DNA of 64,000 bases, taken from Pocillopora verrucosa. Taxonomy: Eukaryota > Cnidaria > Anthozoa > Scleractinia > Pocilloporidae. Made by a program: the position numbers and the translations under genes. Every line of letters begins with the position of its first letter. The first letter of the stretch is position 1. The stretch covers positions 4,168,120 through 4,232,119 of the forward strand of contig NC_089314.1 in assembly GCF_036669915.1 (NCBI RefSeq). The letters are read 5' to 3'. Shown piece by piece: positions 1 through 12,152 of this stretch. The notes beneath the pieces were generated by a model that ran no database searches, was not told the origin of the DNA, and was given only the letters and a program-made list of their open reading frames with translations.

Positions 1-1816
1 GTTAATAAGAAAAGCGCGCATGTCCCTATTAAGCCACTGTGCTCTACCGCTTTTTGCAACTTCTTAAAAAATACTTGGAGTGTTTCTGTACATTTTTCTT
101 AGAGACCATAGCACTTGCCATCGAAAAACATCGCATGTCCTTTAAGGGCCCCGTAGAAGAAAGATATAAGTAGGTTCTATAAGAATCTGACGTATGCTTG
201 CAGGGGTCTAGAAAATTCCAGAGTAAGATTTGCAGAATCTGGAAACTTTGCTGTTGACATCATAATTTTTTTAGAACTAGGGTGTGTGCTTTAAAGGGAG
301 TGGGGAGGAGGGCTTTGACAAGGATTGATGTATTAAACTGTTACAGCGAAAGTTTAACTGTTGGCTGGCCCAAATGTTTGATGTTAGCTGTTATGTTGGA
401 GCACTTTTCGATTGAGCATTGTAAAGCTTTTATAAGGAAAGACCAAAAGTGCCAAAAGAATTCAGAGTAAAATCAGGCTAAGGGCTTCCGAAATAACAAA
501 TTGCAGCGTACCTAATGGATCTGTATTAAAAAATCTTACTGTTGGCAATGTCACAGTTGAAGAACCGTGAACTAAATTTTTTAGTGATCAAACACTCAAG
601 ACTCATAACTCACGTCATGTAAAATTCCTTATGTTAGTGTATTTACTATAGGCATGACTGAATCACGTGGTATAAGTACGAGATAGATAACGATACTTAA
701 ACTGAGAGTACGATAAAATTGAGCTAAGAAAACTCAAGGGACAGAGGTGTATGTTCCTAACCCAGGCCTAGATCTAGAATATGCGATCTCCACTAAAAGT
801 ATTTATAGTTAGTCCATCTCACGAACAGGTCGGTATGGGGGCTAACATCGATCGTATGCACATAGATAGGAAAGGAACTGGTTTTTTACACGAAGTATTA
901 TTTAAGTGCCTGACTTTCCAATTTTGAAGCCACTGTTGTTTACGGCGTTCTGGGACAGTTTCAATTTGGACAGTTTGAAATATTGAAAACACGGAAAAGG
1001 ATAAACGGTAACAGCTTTTCTTTTTCAAACAACTCTTGTTCACTGCTTGTATTATTTAAAGCATTAAAACATCTGTCAACGTTTATGAATTTCTTTCCGC
1101 TTTTTTTTAAATTTAATTCACAGGCGCTACTTTATGCAGATAATGAAAGAGAAAGGAAAAGGGGTATAAGGATAAAACTCGACAAAGAATCAAGAGATGA
1201 AAAGAGAAGGATTACTATGCAACTTACAGTCAAACCTGTATTAAGCAGCTACGCACGGGGAATGGTGGGGTGACCGCTAAATAAAGGAAGAAAGAAACTG
1301 GCACACAGTGCACGGGGAATGGTGGGGTGACCGCTAAATAAAGGAAGAAAGAAACTGACACACAATGCGCAGCTGAGTGTGTCACTGATTTTCTTAACAA
1401 ATTTTAATGTGCTTCGTGATCAGTTACTAAACAGAGCCACGGCAACATAGAGTCCATTTATTTTCTACAGTAAAGACGTAAAACATCATTAAAAGTAACG
1501 TCATCTATACTTCTGTCTCCAATAGACCTTAAGAACTAATCAAAACTCGTGTATACAATTCAGCTTATCATGTAAATCTCCATATCCGCACAGCCGTGCT
1601 TCCATAATATGACACGTGCAATTGCATTTTGAGGCAAAGTCTCATTACTCTTCTGCCGCGCGTTCATCTCGCTAAACTTTCCCACAGCTAATTGAAGGTG
1701 GAAGCGAGAAATTGTTACCAGCACACCTATGTCTTCTTCTGCCGGTATTACTGTCAGTCAAAATGACAGTGTAGTGGTCGCTCAATAATAATGAACCTTG
1801 TTTGGAGCACAATTGC
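1..1816. other. Intergenic DNA, no gene seen
   Basis: No conserved coding segment is recognisable on either strand; the open frames are short and of low complexity. It contains a 57-bp direct duplication and, on the minus strand, an AATAAA at about 1457-1462 that could serve as poly(A) signal of the FPPS gene upstream of it. Confidence 0.5.
1254..1367. repeat. 57-bp tandem duplication
   Basis: Two adjacent nearly identical copies begin with cacggggaatggtgggg at 1254 and 1311. They differ at only a few bases near the end, which indicates a recent duplication. No function is visible. Confidence 0.85.
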
Positions 1817-4800
1817 TCATTTATTCCGCTTGTAAATTTTCTTCACAAATTCTAGAAATAATCCTTCAGGCAGGTTGCCAGATTTCTGCGCTATAAGTTC
1901 TACAATGTTCTTGTAACTTTCCTCTTCGTAGTCCTTAAATACCTGCTTCAAGTTGAGCTCATGGTATAATTTTTTCACCTTGGATGAATCTTTTTTACTT
2001 TTATCCTCCTGGAAAAAAGTAAACAAAATACAACAGAGTTATATTCCAGTTTCTCATCACGAGTGCTTGTCGTGTACAATGAAAATCTCGGAGAGAGAAG
2101 ATAGACTTTTGTTCTAATTGTAATACATCACATAAAAAATTCACACTCTTCTGATTGGCTGAAAACGAGTGCATTTTTCAAATAACACGGGTGCAAAGTT
2201 GTAACACAAGAACAATTTACAAATAGCGCGTGCGCTGTCAAAATTTCATCTGTTTTGACTTTCCGTGATACTTTTTTTCAAGTAATTTATTAATAAGAAA
2301 TAGAATCATTTCGCGTGCAATTTGATGTAAATAGGCACAATTTTGTTGTCTATAAAAAATTTAATCGTGCTAATCAACAACAATTGAAATTACACTCGAA
2401 ATCATGTTATTACCGATACTAATACATCTTAGCTTATCCTGCAAGTCATTACATGAGCTGAAAATTAATTAAATCTCAACCTTCTCGGATGACGCAGAAT
2501 TCGTTCCACTGTAATTCTCCTCAAAAAAAAAAGTGACCAAAATAGAACAGGTTTACCGGTAAATTCCTGTTTCTTATTTCGAGTGTCAAACTTGTGGAAT
2601 AAAAATCTCTTGGAGGGAAAGCAGGGAATAGGGGTGGGGTTTTAATAAATTTAAGCTCATCCTGCAAGTCATTACATAATATGAAGATTAATAAAATTAG
2701 AAGGCGAGCTGCACACCTTCTCGGAGGACGCAGAATCTTTTTTACCGTAATTATCCTGGAGAAAAAAGAATCCAAAAAAAACAAAGTTAAATTCCTGTTT
2801 CTTATTACGAGTGCCTGTTGTGTACAATGGAAATCTCTAGGAGAGAAGGCAGCCATTAGGGTTAGGCTTTTTGTTCTAAATGCGAAAAATCTTATCTCAT
2901 CCTACAAGTCATTCCATAATCTGAAAATTAATAAAATTAGAATACTAGCAAAGTAGCTGATCGATATAAGTATTTAAAAGTAGGGTATATCACAGGTCCA
3001 AAAAATGAATGAATCGTAGGTTGGAAGCGGAAACCACATGAAGCGCACACATAGATTTCGTCGAACACCAGCTCAAGTTTAAACACTGCTTTAAACACGT
3101 TTAGCCGTAAAGTAAATGCAAGGTAAGTGATTGGAGTATCCACAGACAGTGATTAGATCAGGGGAAGGCAAAAACAGGGAAAAGGGAGGGTGGGCTGCTG
3201 AACAACAGCAGCTACTTAACTGCTCGTGAACTCAAAAACGTATTTTGGAAAAAAAAATACATACATATATATTTGATTACACTAATAGCTCTTGCACCTT
3301 TAAAATTTGCATCTGGTCTGTAGATATCCTTTGAAGAGCTTGAATAATCAGCCAAGAGCACTTTTCTTCTTCAATATCTGTGCCTACTTTTCCTGTAACC
3401 GCTGGGTCCCCATAGCAGTCCAAGTAGTCATCCTGTGAACATCAAAGTTGATGTACATGTAAGGTAGCAAAAGTCCAAACTCTTCGTTTTTTAAGTATTT
3501 CTGCTCCTAAATTTACTTTCATCAATAAATCATTTTCGTGAAGATCTTGCAGCATTTAAGAGAGATCCTCCATCACATTTCCTTGTTCATTTTGTTGTTG
3601 TAGTTACCTTGTAGTTACTCCAGGGCGGAGAGATGCTATATAAGAGTCAAATTCTTTTTCAAGAACACAAAAAAGGATGGCACCCTGGGCTTTGGAACCA
3701 GGATCTTCTAAAGCAGAATTCATTGTTCTAATCACTGGACCAGTTTATCTCCACTTGTGGGGGGGGGGGGGGGGGGAACTTGAATGACTGTTCCCTTTGA
3801 TATAGAATTGATGCAAAATGCCTCACCTGAATTTGAAAAAATTCCCCCATCACTAGTAAAATTTCTTTGGCATTTTCATGAGATGTTATGTCCTTTATAC
3901 CTGCCTACAAATACAGAAAGTTAACCACTTAGAAAAAATAGTCCTTTCCAGTCACAGATGTTAATATCAAAGCTAACATTTATGGTTTAAAATGGAGGCC
4001 ATGTTTGAATAAGTTGATATCAGAAATTTCACAACAATAAAGCTACTTTTTGAATCCTCACCATATACATTGCCAGTGCAACTGGCAAATAAAATGAATA
4101 GTATGCTGTCTTGTATTTCACAATAGCTTTGTATCTGAAAAAAGGATGAAGTGCTTAGTAACCTAGCCTGGAGGGGTGGCATGGGCCCCTCCTATCTTTC
4201 CATTGTTTATTTTCCTACCATTCATTCAGTCACAATCTGTGTGCAGAGACACAACAGCAAAGCCACAGATTCTTGATTTCAAAACATTAAACTTCACTTA
4301 TAAAGGAAGTGATTTCCTACCAATTCATTCAGTCACAATCTGTGTGCAGAGACACGACAGCAAAGCCACAGATTCTTGATTTCAAAACATTAAACTTCAC
4401 TTATAAAGGAAGTGATTTCCTACCAATTCATTCAGTCACAATCTGTGTGCAGAGACACGACAGCAAAGCCACAGATTCTTGATTTCAAAACATTAAGCTT
4501 CACTTATAAAGGAAGTGATTTCCTACCAATTCATTCAGTCACAATCTGTGTGCAGAGACACGACAGCAAAGCCACAGATTCTTGATTTCAAAACATTAAA
4601 CTTCACTTATAAAGGAAGTGATTTCCTACCAATTCATTCAGTCACAATCTGTGTGCAGAGACACGACAGCAAAGCCACAGATTCTTGATTTCAAAACATT
4701 AAACTTCACTTATAAAGGAAGTGATTTCCTACCAATTCATTCAGTCACAATCTGTGTGCAGAGACACAACAGCGAAGCCACAGATTCTTGATTTCAAAAC

Positions 4801-7800
4801 ATTAAACTTCACTTATATAGGAAGTGATAAACACCTAATTAGTATGTGAAACAAAACTGGCAACAGATGACAAAACTTAAGGCAAAAAAAATACAAATTA
4901 AGTAAACAAATGGAACTTGAAGGAGACACATGGCAAAAAGATGGCCTGATTTTGTATAATTTTAGCACAAACTAAAAGCATACAAAATAATTGACTAAAT
5001 CACAATGAACCCATTGACATCAACTGCAACAATGTGAACACTGAGTAAAAGATGGTGCACTGTTAGGGAGCTTCCATTATAAACTGCTACTCTGATGTTT
5101 ACACCATTGCTTTCACCATATCTTCTTACCTGTACCCAGCACTAATTAATTATGTTCAAGCAACTGTCCTAATAAAAATTGTATTCTGTTCTTTGTCTAC
5201 TTTTCCTTTGGCTGCATTTTAGCAAATGGCAAACATAACTCCTGTCATTTGATGTCTTCAAAATCTTTGTGTTAAGATAGGATCTTTTATATTCTCTGTA
5301 AGTTTTCAGTTTTAGCATTGTTTGCAATTTTGGCATTGAATCCTAATTTCAGTCATAAAGTGGCTACAATACCTTTCCATGGTAAAATTCTCAAAATTTG
5401 TGCCAGGCTTGGTGATAAGGTCTAATGTTTGTCCAGTTGCAGTTTGATAAGTAACCTTAGAAGCAGATCCACAAAAAAATGTCAGCCATTGATTCAATTA
5501 CCCATGATAAAAATGTCTGCCAGTGAGAAAAACAAGCTTCTTCAAACTGAATTACTGCAAAAGCACACCCACAAAGTTACTCTCTTCAAAAGTTTAATAT
5601 TAGTATTTTAAGGAAATGACATTCTGTTTTGCAACAAACATTACTTCAACTGCACTTTAACTGGAATTTATTTATTAAGGTACTTACTCACTTTTCAGGT
5701 TTTATCCATAATTATGTACAGTCTTTAAACACATCTCTAGTTTGTGTTTAACATTTTTAAACCTGTATTGAGTGATCTCAGTACTAACCTCATGAAATAA
5801 ATTTAGAACATCAACATAATATGGCTCTTGGTATACATGTTTCTTTAGCAGTTTGTATATTGTGGCTTCTATGAGGAGAAAGTCATTGACAGCAATATTC
5901 CCAATTCCAGTCTACACAGAGAAAAAAGAAAAACAATAATTATCTTGCACAGTAACCAAAAAAGAGAAGAAAAAAAAAGGAACTCCTTAACAGTCAAGTC
6001 TAGGATCAGGTAACAAATAAGGACATTATTGCAACCTTGAAATAAAGTCTATTGAAGTTGGTGAAAATCGCTTTCATATTCACATCTTTGTCTATTGTTC
6101 ACACAATATTCACAGTTATTTACTCATCACTTAATGGGTTTATTTGGAACCAACATAGTGACCAGCTCCCAGTTGGCTTGTTAGCTCTGTTGGTAGAGCA
6201 CTGCTTTGGTATCACAGATGCAGGCTTGAATTTTTTTTCACATCTTATTTTCACTGCTTCTCAAGTAGCATTCCTTCATGCAAAGAGCACTTTCATATTT
6301 GTGAAGTTGGCCTTTGGGCAAGAAGGACAATATCTCCAGCAGACCTCACCCCTCTCTACAGTTAGAAGCAAATAGTCGCTACCCAGTTATTATTTTCTCA
6401 GGTCTTCTTGACAGTTCACTGGGGTGGAAGGACAAATTAGAAAGCCTGGTTTCCACTAGCAACACAAGCACAAATGCAAGCATAAAGTTAACACAAGCAC
6501 AACAGTTCATATTTCACTGTGAAATGGCCTTGATGTAAACATAAACACAAGCCCAAGAACAAGAACAAGAACAAAGATCAGAAATTGTTGCTTTTATTGT
6601 ACTAGTTGCAATGTATTAGTCCAAAGTCCAAAAAAGAGTAAGGAAAAAGATCAAGATGGCTGTTTTTCTAATCTCAAACTTCAACAAATTAGGAAAACTG
6701 GTCATGTGACCTTGGGTATAAGAAAACCCACACAGAAAGATCTAGCTCTAGACTTAAGTAATTTTTTTTTCCTTTGACATATCTCATGTTAGGTCAAGCA
6801 TTGGTTTGCTTGCTACTGAATAACCATGAAAACCGGTACTACCTGTGTCACAGGACAGGAAGTCAGGGATTCAACCGGCAAACCTGCCCCTTAGAGGGCA
6901 TGGAGGGTGAAACTGGGCATCCTGACAGAGCTAAAAACAATATCTGTCTTAATGTTTGAGGTGGACCACTCCCAGTTACACAGGGTGAGTCTGGACATTC
7001 TGGTAGATGATCAACACATCTGTCGAAAGGTCCATGATGTACTTTTGCCAGTCAGTGCATTATGACATGCAATACACAAAGAGCAGAGATAAACAAACCA
7101 ATCATCTGGTCAGTCACTGCAACAGATACTGGAGTCAGTCTGTCCTTGCCACTGATAATATCTGTCAAGAATGTGCCCCTAGTCCAGCAAAAGCCAGGGG
7201 TAATTAAACACTTTGCAAGCAGTTTCATGAAATGGTTGCCCAGGTTAACAAGATCCACACAGTCACTGTTGCCCCTAATGGACTGCTGTGATGATGATAA
7301 TTTGTGAATATGTGATATGTGTGAATTTGTGCTTGCCCTTTTGCTTGTCTTGCTAGCAAAACCAGGCTTAAGAGTTGGGTGTTTTGTACCCACACACAAT
7401 GTGATTGACCCTGACCAGAGTTTACATCCAGACCTCTCAATTTGAGGTCTTTAGTCCACTAACCACAAAGCAACAAAGGTTTCCCCTTATCTCAATAGGC
7501 AAACCAGAAGGACTTGTTTCTCTTGAAACAAGTTTCTTTTATATTTGATCTAAGATCACCTTTCTATACCAGCAAAGCTTGCCTCGTCTTGTCAATGATT
7601 CATCCATGATATCATCAGCAACCAGGAAGAAGGCTTGTAACTATAAAACAATCAGCAAACAGAGCCTAGTGAGTTTATTGTCGTATCAGGTTTACCAGTG
7701 TTTGTGTCAAGTCACTAAAACTTGTCAGTCAGCTTTTTTTTTATAAATAGCCAAATACTACTAGGATATATAATTCAGCTTCACATTATACCAATTTGAC

Positions 7801-9283
7801 CAAACATGCATGTGGAACCCTGAAATCTGTATGGAAACAGAAAAAACATCATAGCAAAAGACCCTTAATTCAAAACAAGAGAATTTTTCAAACTCACCCA
7901 CTCTACACACCAACCAAGTATAATTGCATTCTTCTCATCTGTCTCTGTTAGCTTATCAGGACTAATAAGGTGCCGTAATGATCCAATCACAGAAAGGCCA
8001 CGATTCTTTTTTCCTACATAAGGGATTTGAGAAAAACATAATGTTGCTTTGCGTTAATAAAAGGAAATCCTCAATAATTCTTATCATTTTTCTCCTTCTT
8101 TAAAAGAAAAGGAACAACAACAACAACAACAACAAAAAAACAGAAACAATTTAAAAGGACAACTTATATACAAAAAAATGTTCATAGTATTTGAGGGGTA
8201 AATGCAATGTAACAGCTTAGCCTTACTCATGCAGTAGACATGCCTTAGAATTTGCATGTTGATTGAACTTTTTCATGATTTTGCTATGAAATTGCAAGTT
8301 GACCAAAATATGTTACAATTTTTACAAAAAAGGAAAATGTTCTGCTGTAACAAGGTGAAACATTTGGGGGCAAACAAACAAAGGTGGCCAGGAAAAACTG
8401 CTAAAAATAAGGGGGGAACTTGTTTTACTTCAGGGGGAGAACTTGCAAGGGTGGTAGGGAGGGGGAGATTGTAATGGGGAGTATGCCAACAGAATTCATT
8501 GGAGACAGTCATGTCTGTAATAATCTTTGCCTAACTCAATCCTGTGATAGTTTTAGTTGTTTGGCTCAAGGGAAATTCTCAATTATTTTAAGGTTTTTCA
8601 ACATTATTTTCCATCCCCTTGAAAAACAGTCTCTGGAAACTAAACAGTCAATGCTTACAATACCAGATGGGTGAGAAGAAAAAAGCTTATACCCTTACAA
8701 CCAGATATGAAAACCCCAGGTTTCTCAAGACATTTCCTGCTGATCCTGATCAGGTGCAAAGTTTAGGGTACATAAAGTGACAAATGAATGAATTGTAAAT
8801 TACCTCCAGGAACATTATATTCCAATACCTGGCAGAAATAAGAACACACACCGATCAATAATTACAGAAAAATCGAATTAAAATCTCCAAAAAAGGAATC
8901 CACTTGTTATCTGATGTGATTGGGGCTGGACCATGAAGGTTTCATCTTAACAACATGGTCTAAGGCCGGACTAACAAGGTTGATGGCCTTTCTTGGCTTT
9001 TCTTTAGAATTTATAACAGTATATTTTAGGGTTATGTTAATTTTCGGGGCAGGTTGATTGCTATTTAGCACCAAATAGTGACTTTTTGAAACACAGAGAT
9101 CGCTGACTAAGTTTATAGAGGACTTAGTGTTACTTTCAATTTCAATATTACCTCACGCATATGTCGAGCTGCTTCTCCGGTTTCCGGATCATTTTCGTTC
9201 TCCTTCACAATATCATCGACCAGTCCAGGAAAAAACGAATCAAAGAGCTCACGGTCATTTGACAGCTTGAATTTCTTCGCCAT
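1817..9283 (-). CDS. FDPS: Farnesyl diphosphate synthase, 10 exons
   Basis: This enzyme condenses IPP with DMAPP and then GPP to make the C15 farnesyl diphosphate used for sterols and prenylation; usually cytosolic. Exons (minus): 9283-9152, 8828-8804, 8013-7898, 7640-7560, 5911-5789, 5455-5373, 4134-4062, 3904-3827, 3432-3298, 2008-1817. All junctions keep frame and give 345 residues, close to the usual ~350. The first Asp-rich motif DDIMD lies at residues 100-104, preceded by the Phe pair at 95-96 that in animal enzymes limits the product to C15. The second motif DDYLD is at 238-242. The protein ends YKRNK, like the YKRRK end of vertebrate FPPS. The start [10 protein letters not shown] is the only in-frame Met before the first conserved block. 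Exon 10 begins [10 protein letters not shown], about three residues shorter than the family ENYGQ-type segment; see the intronic copies of this segment. Introns carry SINEs, a MITE and a minisatellite. Confidence 0.95.
1820..1825 (-). terminator. AATAAA hexamer abutting the FPPS stop codon
   Basis: The last sense codons and the stop read AAT AAA TGA, so a perfect poly(A) hexamer sits in the coding sequence directly before the stop. Cleavage 10-30 nt later would leave an extremely short 3' UTR. It may be coincidence, because another AATAAA occurs on this strand near 1462-1457. Confidence 0.35.
2481..2519 (-). other. Intronic copy B of the FPPS exon-10 start (pseudo- or cassette exon)
   Basis: On the minus strand an AG precedes 13 open codons reading [13 protein letters not shown], followed by GT. 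The ENY start matches the conserved segment after the second Asp-rich region of FPPS. The acceptor (after an A-poor T run ending TGAG) is weaker than that of copy A. A stop lies a few codons past the GT, so only a 39-nt mini-exon would be usable. Confidence 0.4.
2717..2755 (-). other. Intronic copy A of the FPPS exon-10 start (candidate 39-nt cassette exon)
   Basis: A strong acceptor (ttcttttttctccag) precedes [13 protein letters not shown], followed by GTGTGC. Thirteen codons, phase 0 on both sides, so inclusion between exons 9 and 10 would keep frame. Its DNYG is nearer to the family ENYG than exon 10 itself. It may be a remnant of duplication or a genuine alternative exon. Confidence 0.45.
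3672..3760 (-). mobile_element. tRNA-derived SINE head (intron 8 of FPPS)
   Basis: On the minus strand an A-box-like tggtccagtgattagaac is followed about 30 nt later by a B-box-like ggttccaaagc, the layout of a tRNA-type pol III promoter. It lacks a clean cloverleaf, so it is a SINE fragment rather than a tRNA gene. A run of 18 G follows at 3759-3776. Confidence 0.6.
3759..3776 (+). repeat. Poly-G run (18 G)
   Basis: An uninterrupted run of G at the end of a SINE fragment; length is probably unreliable because homopolymers are error-prone in sequencing. Confidence 0.9.
4211..4830. repeat. Six-copy 103-bp minisatellite in FPPS intron 6
   Basis: The phrase ttcagtcaca starts at 4225, 4328, 4431, 4534, 4637 and 4740, an exact 103-bp period. 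Copies differ by only a few substitutions. Every unit carries the small palindrome aggaagtgatttcct, which includes an ETS-like GGAAGTG core. The array begins roughly 75 bp upstream (in the transcript sense) of exon 7. Confidence 0.95.
6057..6330 (+). mobile_element. tRNA-derived SINE
   Basis: At 6177-6235 ttagctctgttggtagagc (A box) is followed by a decayed B box, gcaggcttgaatttt. The body after it (cttattttcactgcttctcaagtag) and the nearby repeated phrase tttcatattcaca suggest a SINE body and a partial second copy. It lies in intron 4 of FPPS. Confidence 0.65.
6448..6585 (+). mobile_element. MITE-like repeat, copy 1
   Basis: The segment starting gcctggtttccactagcaac and rich in acaagca/aagcata triplets is repeated, inverted, at about 40118-40350, including the shared internal block cagttcatatttcac. 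It is non-coding. Confidence 0.6.
7385..7490 (-). mobile_element. Degenerate tRNA-derived SINE fragment
   Basis: On the minus strand, ttgtggttagtggactaaag followed by ggtctggatgtaaactc resembles A and B boxes of the other SINEs in this window, but is eroded. Confidence 0.35.
8113..8136 (+). repeat. (AAC)n microsatellite
   Basis: About seven copies of the trinucleotide in an FPPS intron. Confidence 0.8.
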
Positions 9284-12152
9284 CGAAACCAATTTAAAAA
9301 GAAATTAATGAAGGAAAATACGTTCTTACACTTCTACCTCCATGTTCCTTCCTAATAACCCAGGCTCTCGCGGTCGATTCACCCCAAATTATAGGTCCGC
9401 GATCGCGCGTAATAAAATTTAAGGATCTTACAAAGCATTCAACCTGGGTAATTAAAAGAACCATGGCTGCAACCACGTTGTTTACATTACAGACGCATCA
9501 TGAATTTCACGCCGGCCGTGTCCTAAATGTCCATTTTATCAATCGTATCATGATCGACTTGTGTGAGGTGATTGGCAAATGGCACTCGTTACAATCTTTA
9601 AGTAATAGATAATTGAATGGAAGGGCCGGCTAAAGATTGTTGGCTCGAGGCCGAGGTACCGACTCATCAGGCAACACGCTTTCTCGATGGTGGAGAGAGC
9701 GCCCGAGACGAGACCGAAAAACGGATGAGAAGGAAACTAAGGTACGAGCGCTGCGACGTCCATTCAATATGACCGAGAGCCATATATTTTCACGTCCGAC
9801 CCGAGCTTACTTAGTCAATAAGCAATTCACTACATGGCTGTAACTCTTTCCTTTCTTCTTTGAGTGCATCTGACCTCGTGGGGCCGAATCAGATTCTTCC
9901 GGCCCTGCATCTGGCTATCGCCTACGGCCATTAACCAGGGACTTTTGTAAAAGAATTTGAATAAAAGGTGGGGGGGGGGGTGGATTTTATTATAATTTCC
10001 AAGCAAGCAAAAGGGAAAGAGTAAAGATAAAGTAAGGAATCCAATCAAACAGGTAAACAAAATGCAAAAAACAAAACCAAAAGAAGAATTTGGAAATACT
10101 TTATTTCTGTACAAAATAAAAAGAATATATTTACAAGGAAAAAAATGGTTTAAAAAATAACCCAACGCGTACACATCGTTTCTATCATTGACAGTGCTTA
10201 ATACTAACTCTAAGACATACCTCTAACAACCATATGGAGAGCTATCAGACCTAATATTATTTCTCTTCTACAAGTCACAAATGGTTCGAGAGCTACTTTA
10301 AACTTTCTACATTTAATTTTGATCTAATGATATTCCTATCATTTTCTACAATTTCGCTGCTTGCAATTCTACCAAAGATCTGCTTATTGTCAATTATTAC
10401 AAGCACGCTTCGTTTTCGTGAAAAAGGAAAAAATGTTTTAATTTTTCTTAAAAATACTGTTAACCTATCAATTACAAGGGCTGTCATGATATATCCTTCT
10501 CATCCGTTCATGGGGATGTCACGCCACGTTCGTCACAGAAGAATGGGCGTTGCGTGACACACCCTAGATCGGCTGCGAAGGAGACGGAAGTTTCTAGTCA
10601 GAATGTGAATAAAACGAGTGAACTTGAATAAGTAGATATTTGGACGAATCTCTTCTCCTTCCTGAATTTACTGTACTACAAATGCATGGAGATTATTTTG
10701 AATTTATGCGGTGATACTATATAAAACTTATCTGCAGAAATATTCTAAGGGTCACAGGAAACCCAGAGAACTAACAGTGGAAAATCTCTCCTGAATAGAC
10801 ATGAAAAAGATTTTAGAGTCCAAAACTGAGTGTACCAAGAAATACAGAGCTGATCTGCAGTTTTTGGATTGCTTTCACCTACCCGAGAGATAGATCTGTC
10901 ACAACCATGAAAAACTTCCTAGTTCCATTAAATCAGATAAAACTTCCAAACTCTCACACAGAGTAAGGCAAGATTGCAATTTCTTATGAAGAACAAAAAT
11001 CTAAATCTGTCATACCCAATAAGGAACTATTCAACCTTCGACAAGTGCTTAGTAGTATGACCCCATCTAGAGTTAATACAGGAACAAACTTTTCTCCCAA
11101 ACATTGTCAGAGATTTATCATGTATCAAAGGTAAAAATATGTCCCAATGCATGGTACAAGAGATATGCAAGTCACAAATCGTAAGTCCTGCCAATTCAAC
11201 TCAGAAATGACAATCTTCCCAAGTCTGCATGAATGAATATATACTGTATATGTACCCCGACGTTACATCTCAGCTTGAACAGGCTAAATAAACTTTTGCA
11301 AGACACCACATAAAATATTTCTACTTTGGGTCTAATATTAAGTGTTTGAACAGTTAAAAGTTCAATTTCAGACAACACTGCAAAGAATCCATCACATTAT
11401 CACCTGATCAGTGGCTTCATTTTAGTATACATAGTATGTAAAATGACACCAGATTTTACGGAAGCCTCTAATTCACGTGTATTCTACAGTAAGTAATAGA
11501 TTCAAAGCCATCAAAAACTTTGTCACACAGTATCACTCTGAAACAAAAACTAAACAATGTCTTGTTGTAAGTGGACAGTTTGTATACCTCTTGTTACATT
11601 ATTGGCCACACATTTTTGCTTCAGAGAAAATGTTGTCTCTTTCTCCTTCAAAAAGTTCCACCTACCACAAAATTTCCACAATGAAGTAACCAAAATCCAT
11701 CATAATTTTTGTTAGAGTACCTTCACTGCAAGCAATTTCAGAGGTGCAGGAACTCCATCAAAAATCAACTTTAAAAAAAGAAGTGGACATTTTCTTCCCA
11801 CCTCTCTAGATTCAACTTTCACCATAGTGCTCACAAGAAAAAAAAAAATCCAGAACTCTACATCTTTCTGTCAAGAAGTTTGCATCAAAGACTGGTAACC
11901 ACATATGGGTAGCAAAAGTGAAAACTTTTTTCCTTACATCTAGCTATATAGGTCTGTGCTTTTAAATTAATTGTTTGGGTTTGACCTGTTTTTCTGTTTC
12001 TACAATTTTCTTTATATGGTTAGTTATTTACTCTGTTTTTCCTTAAAATATTAAATGATCTAGATTTGAATATCAAAGATTAATTCACTGATGATACCCT
12101 GGGGTTCACACAGGAGGAAAACAAATTAGTGACACACACCAGACTGTCCAGT
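9284..12152. other. FPPS upstream region and Myb 3' flank
   Basis: No conserved protein is recognisable. The part next to 9284 should hold the FPPS promoter and the part next to 12152 the Myb 3' UTR. On the minus strand an AATAAA near 10101 is a possible distal Myb poly(A) signal. A GC-rich open frame at 9637-9843 has no recognisable domain. Confidence 0.4.

Larger units (their letters stand above)
2038..2945. repeat. Diverged ~240-bp tandem repeats in FPPS intron 9
   Basis: Blocks such as cctgtttcttat...cgagtg recur near 2045, 2560 and 2800, and catcctgcaagtcatt recurs near 2435, 2655 and 2900. The unit spans the acceptor and first codons of FPPS exon 10, so this looks like tandem amplification of an intron/exon boundary followed by divergence. 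Confidence 0.75.

Noticed and set aside
9637..9843. GC-richer open frame upstream of FPPS
   Set aside because: Arg-rich with no recognisable domain; no splice context or family support.
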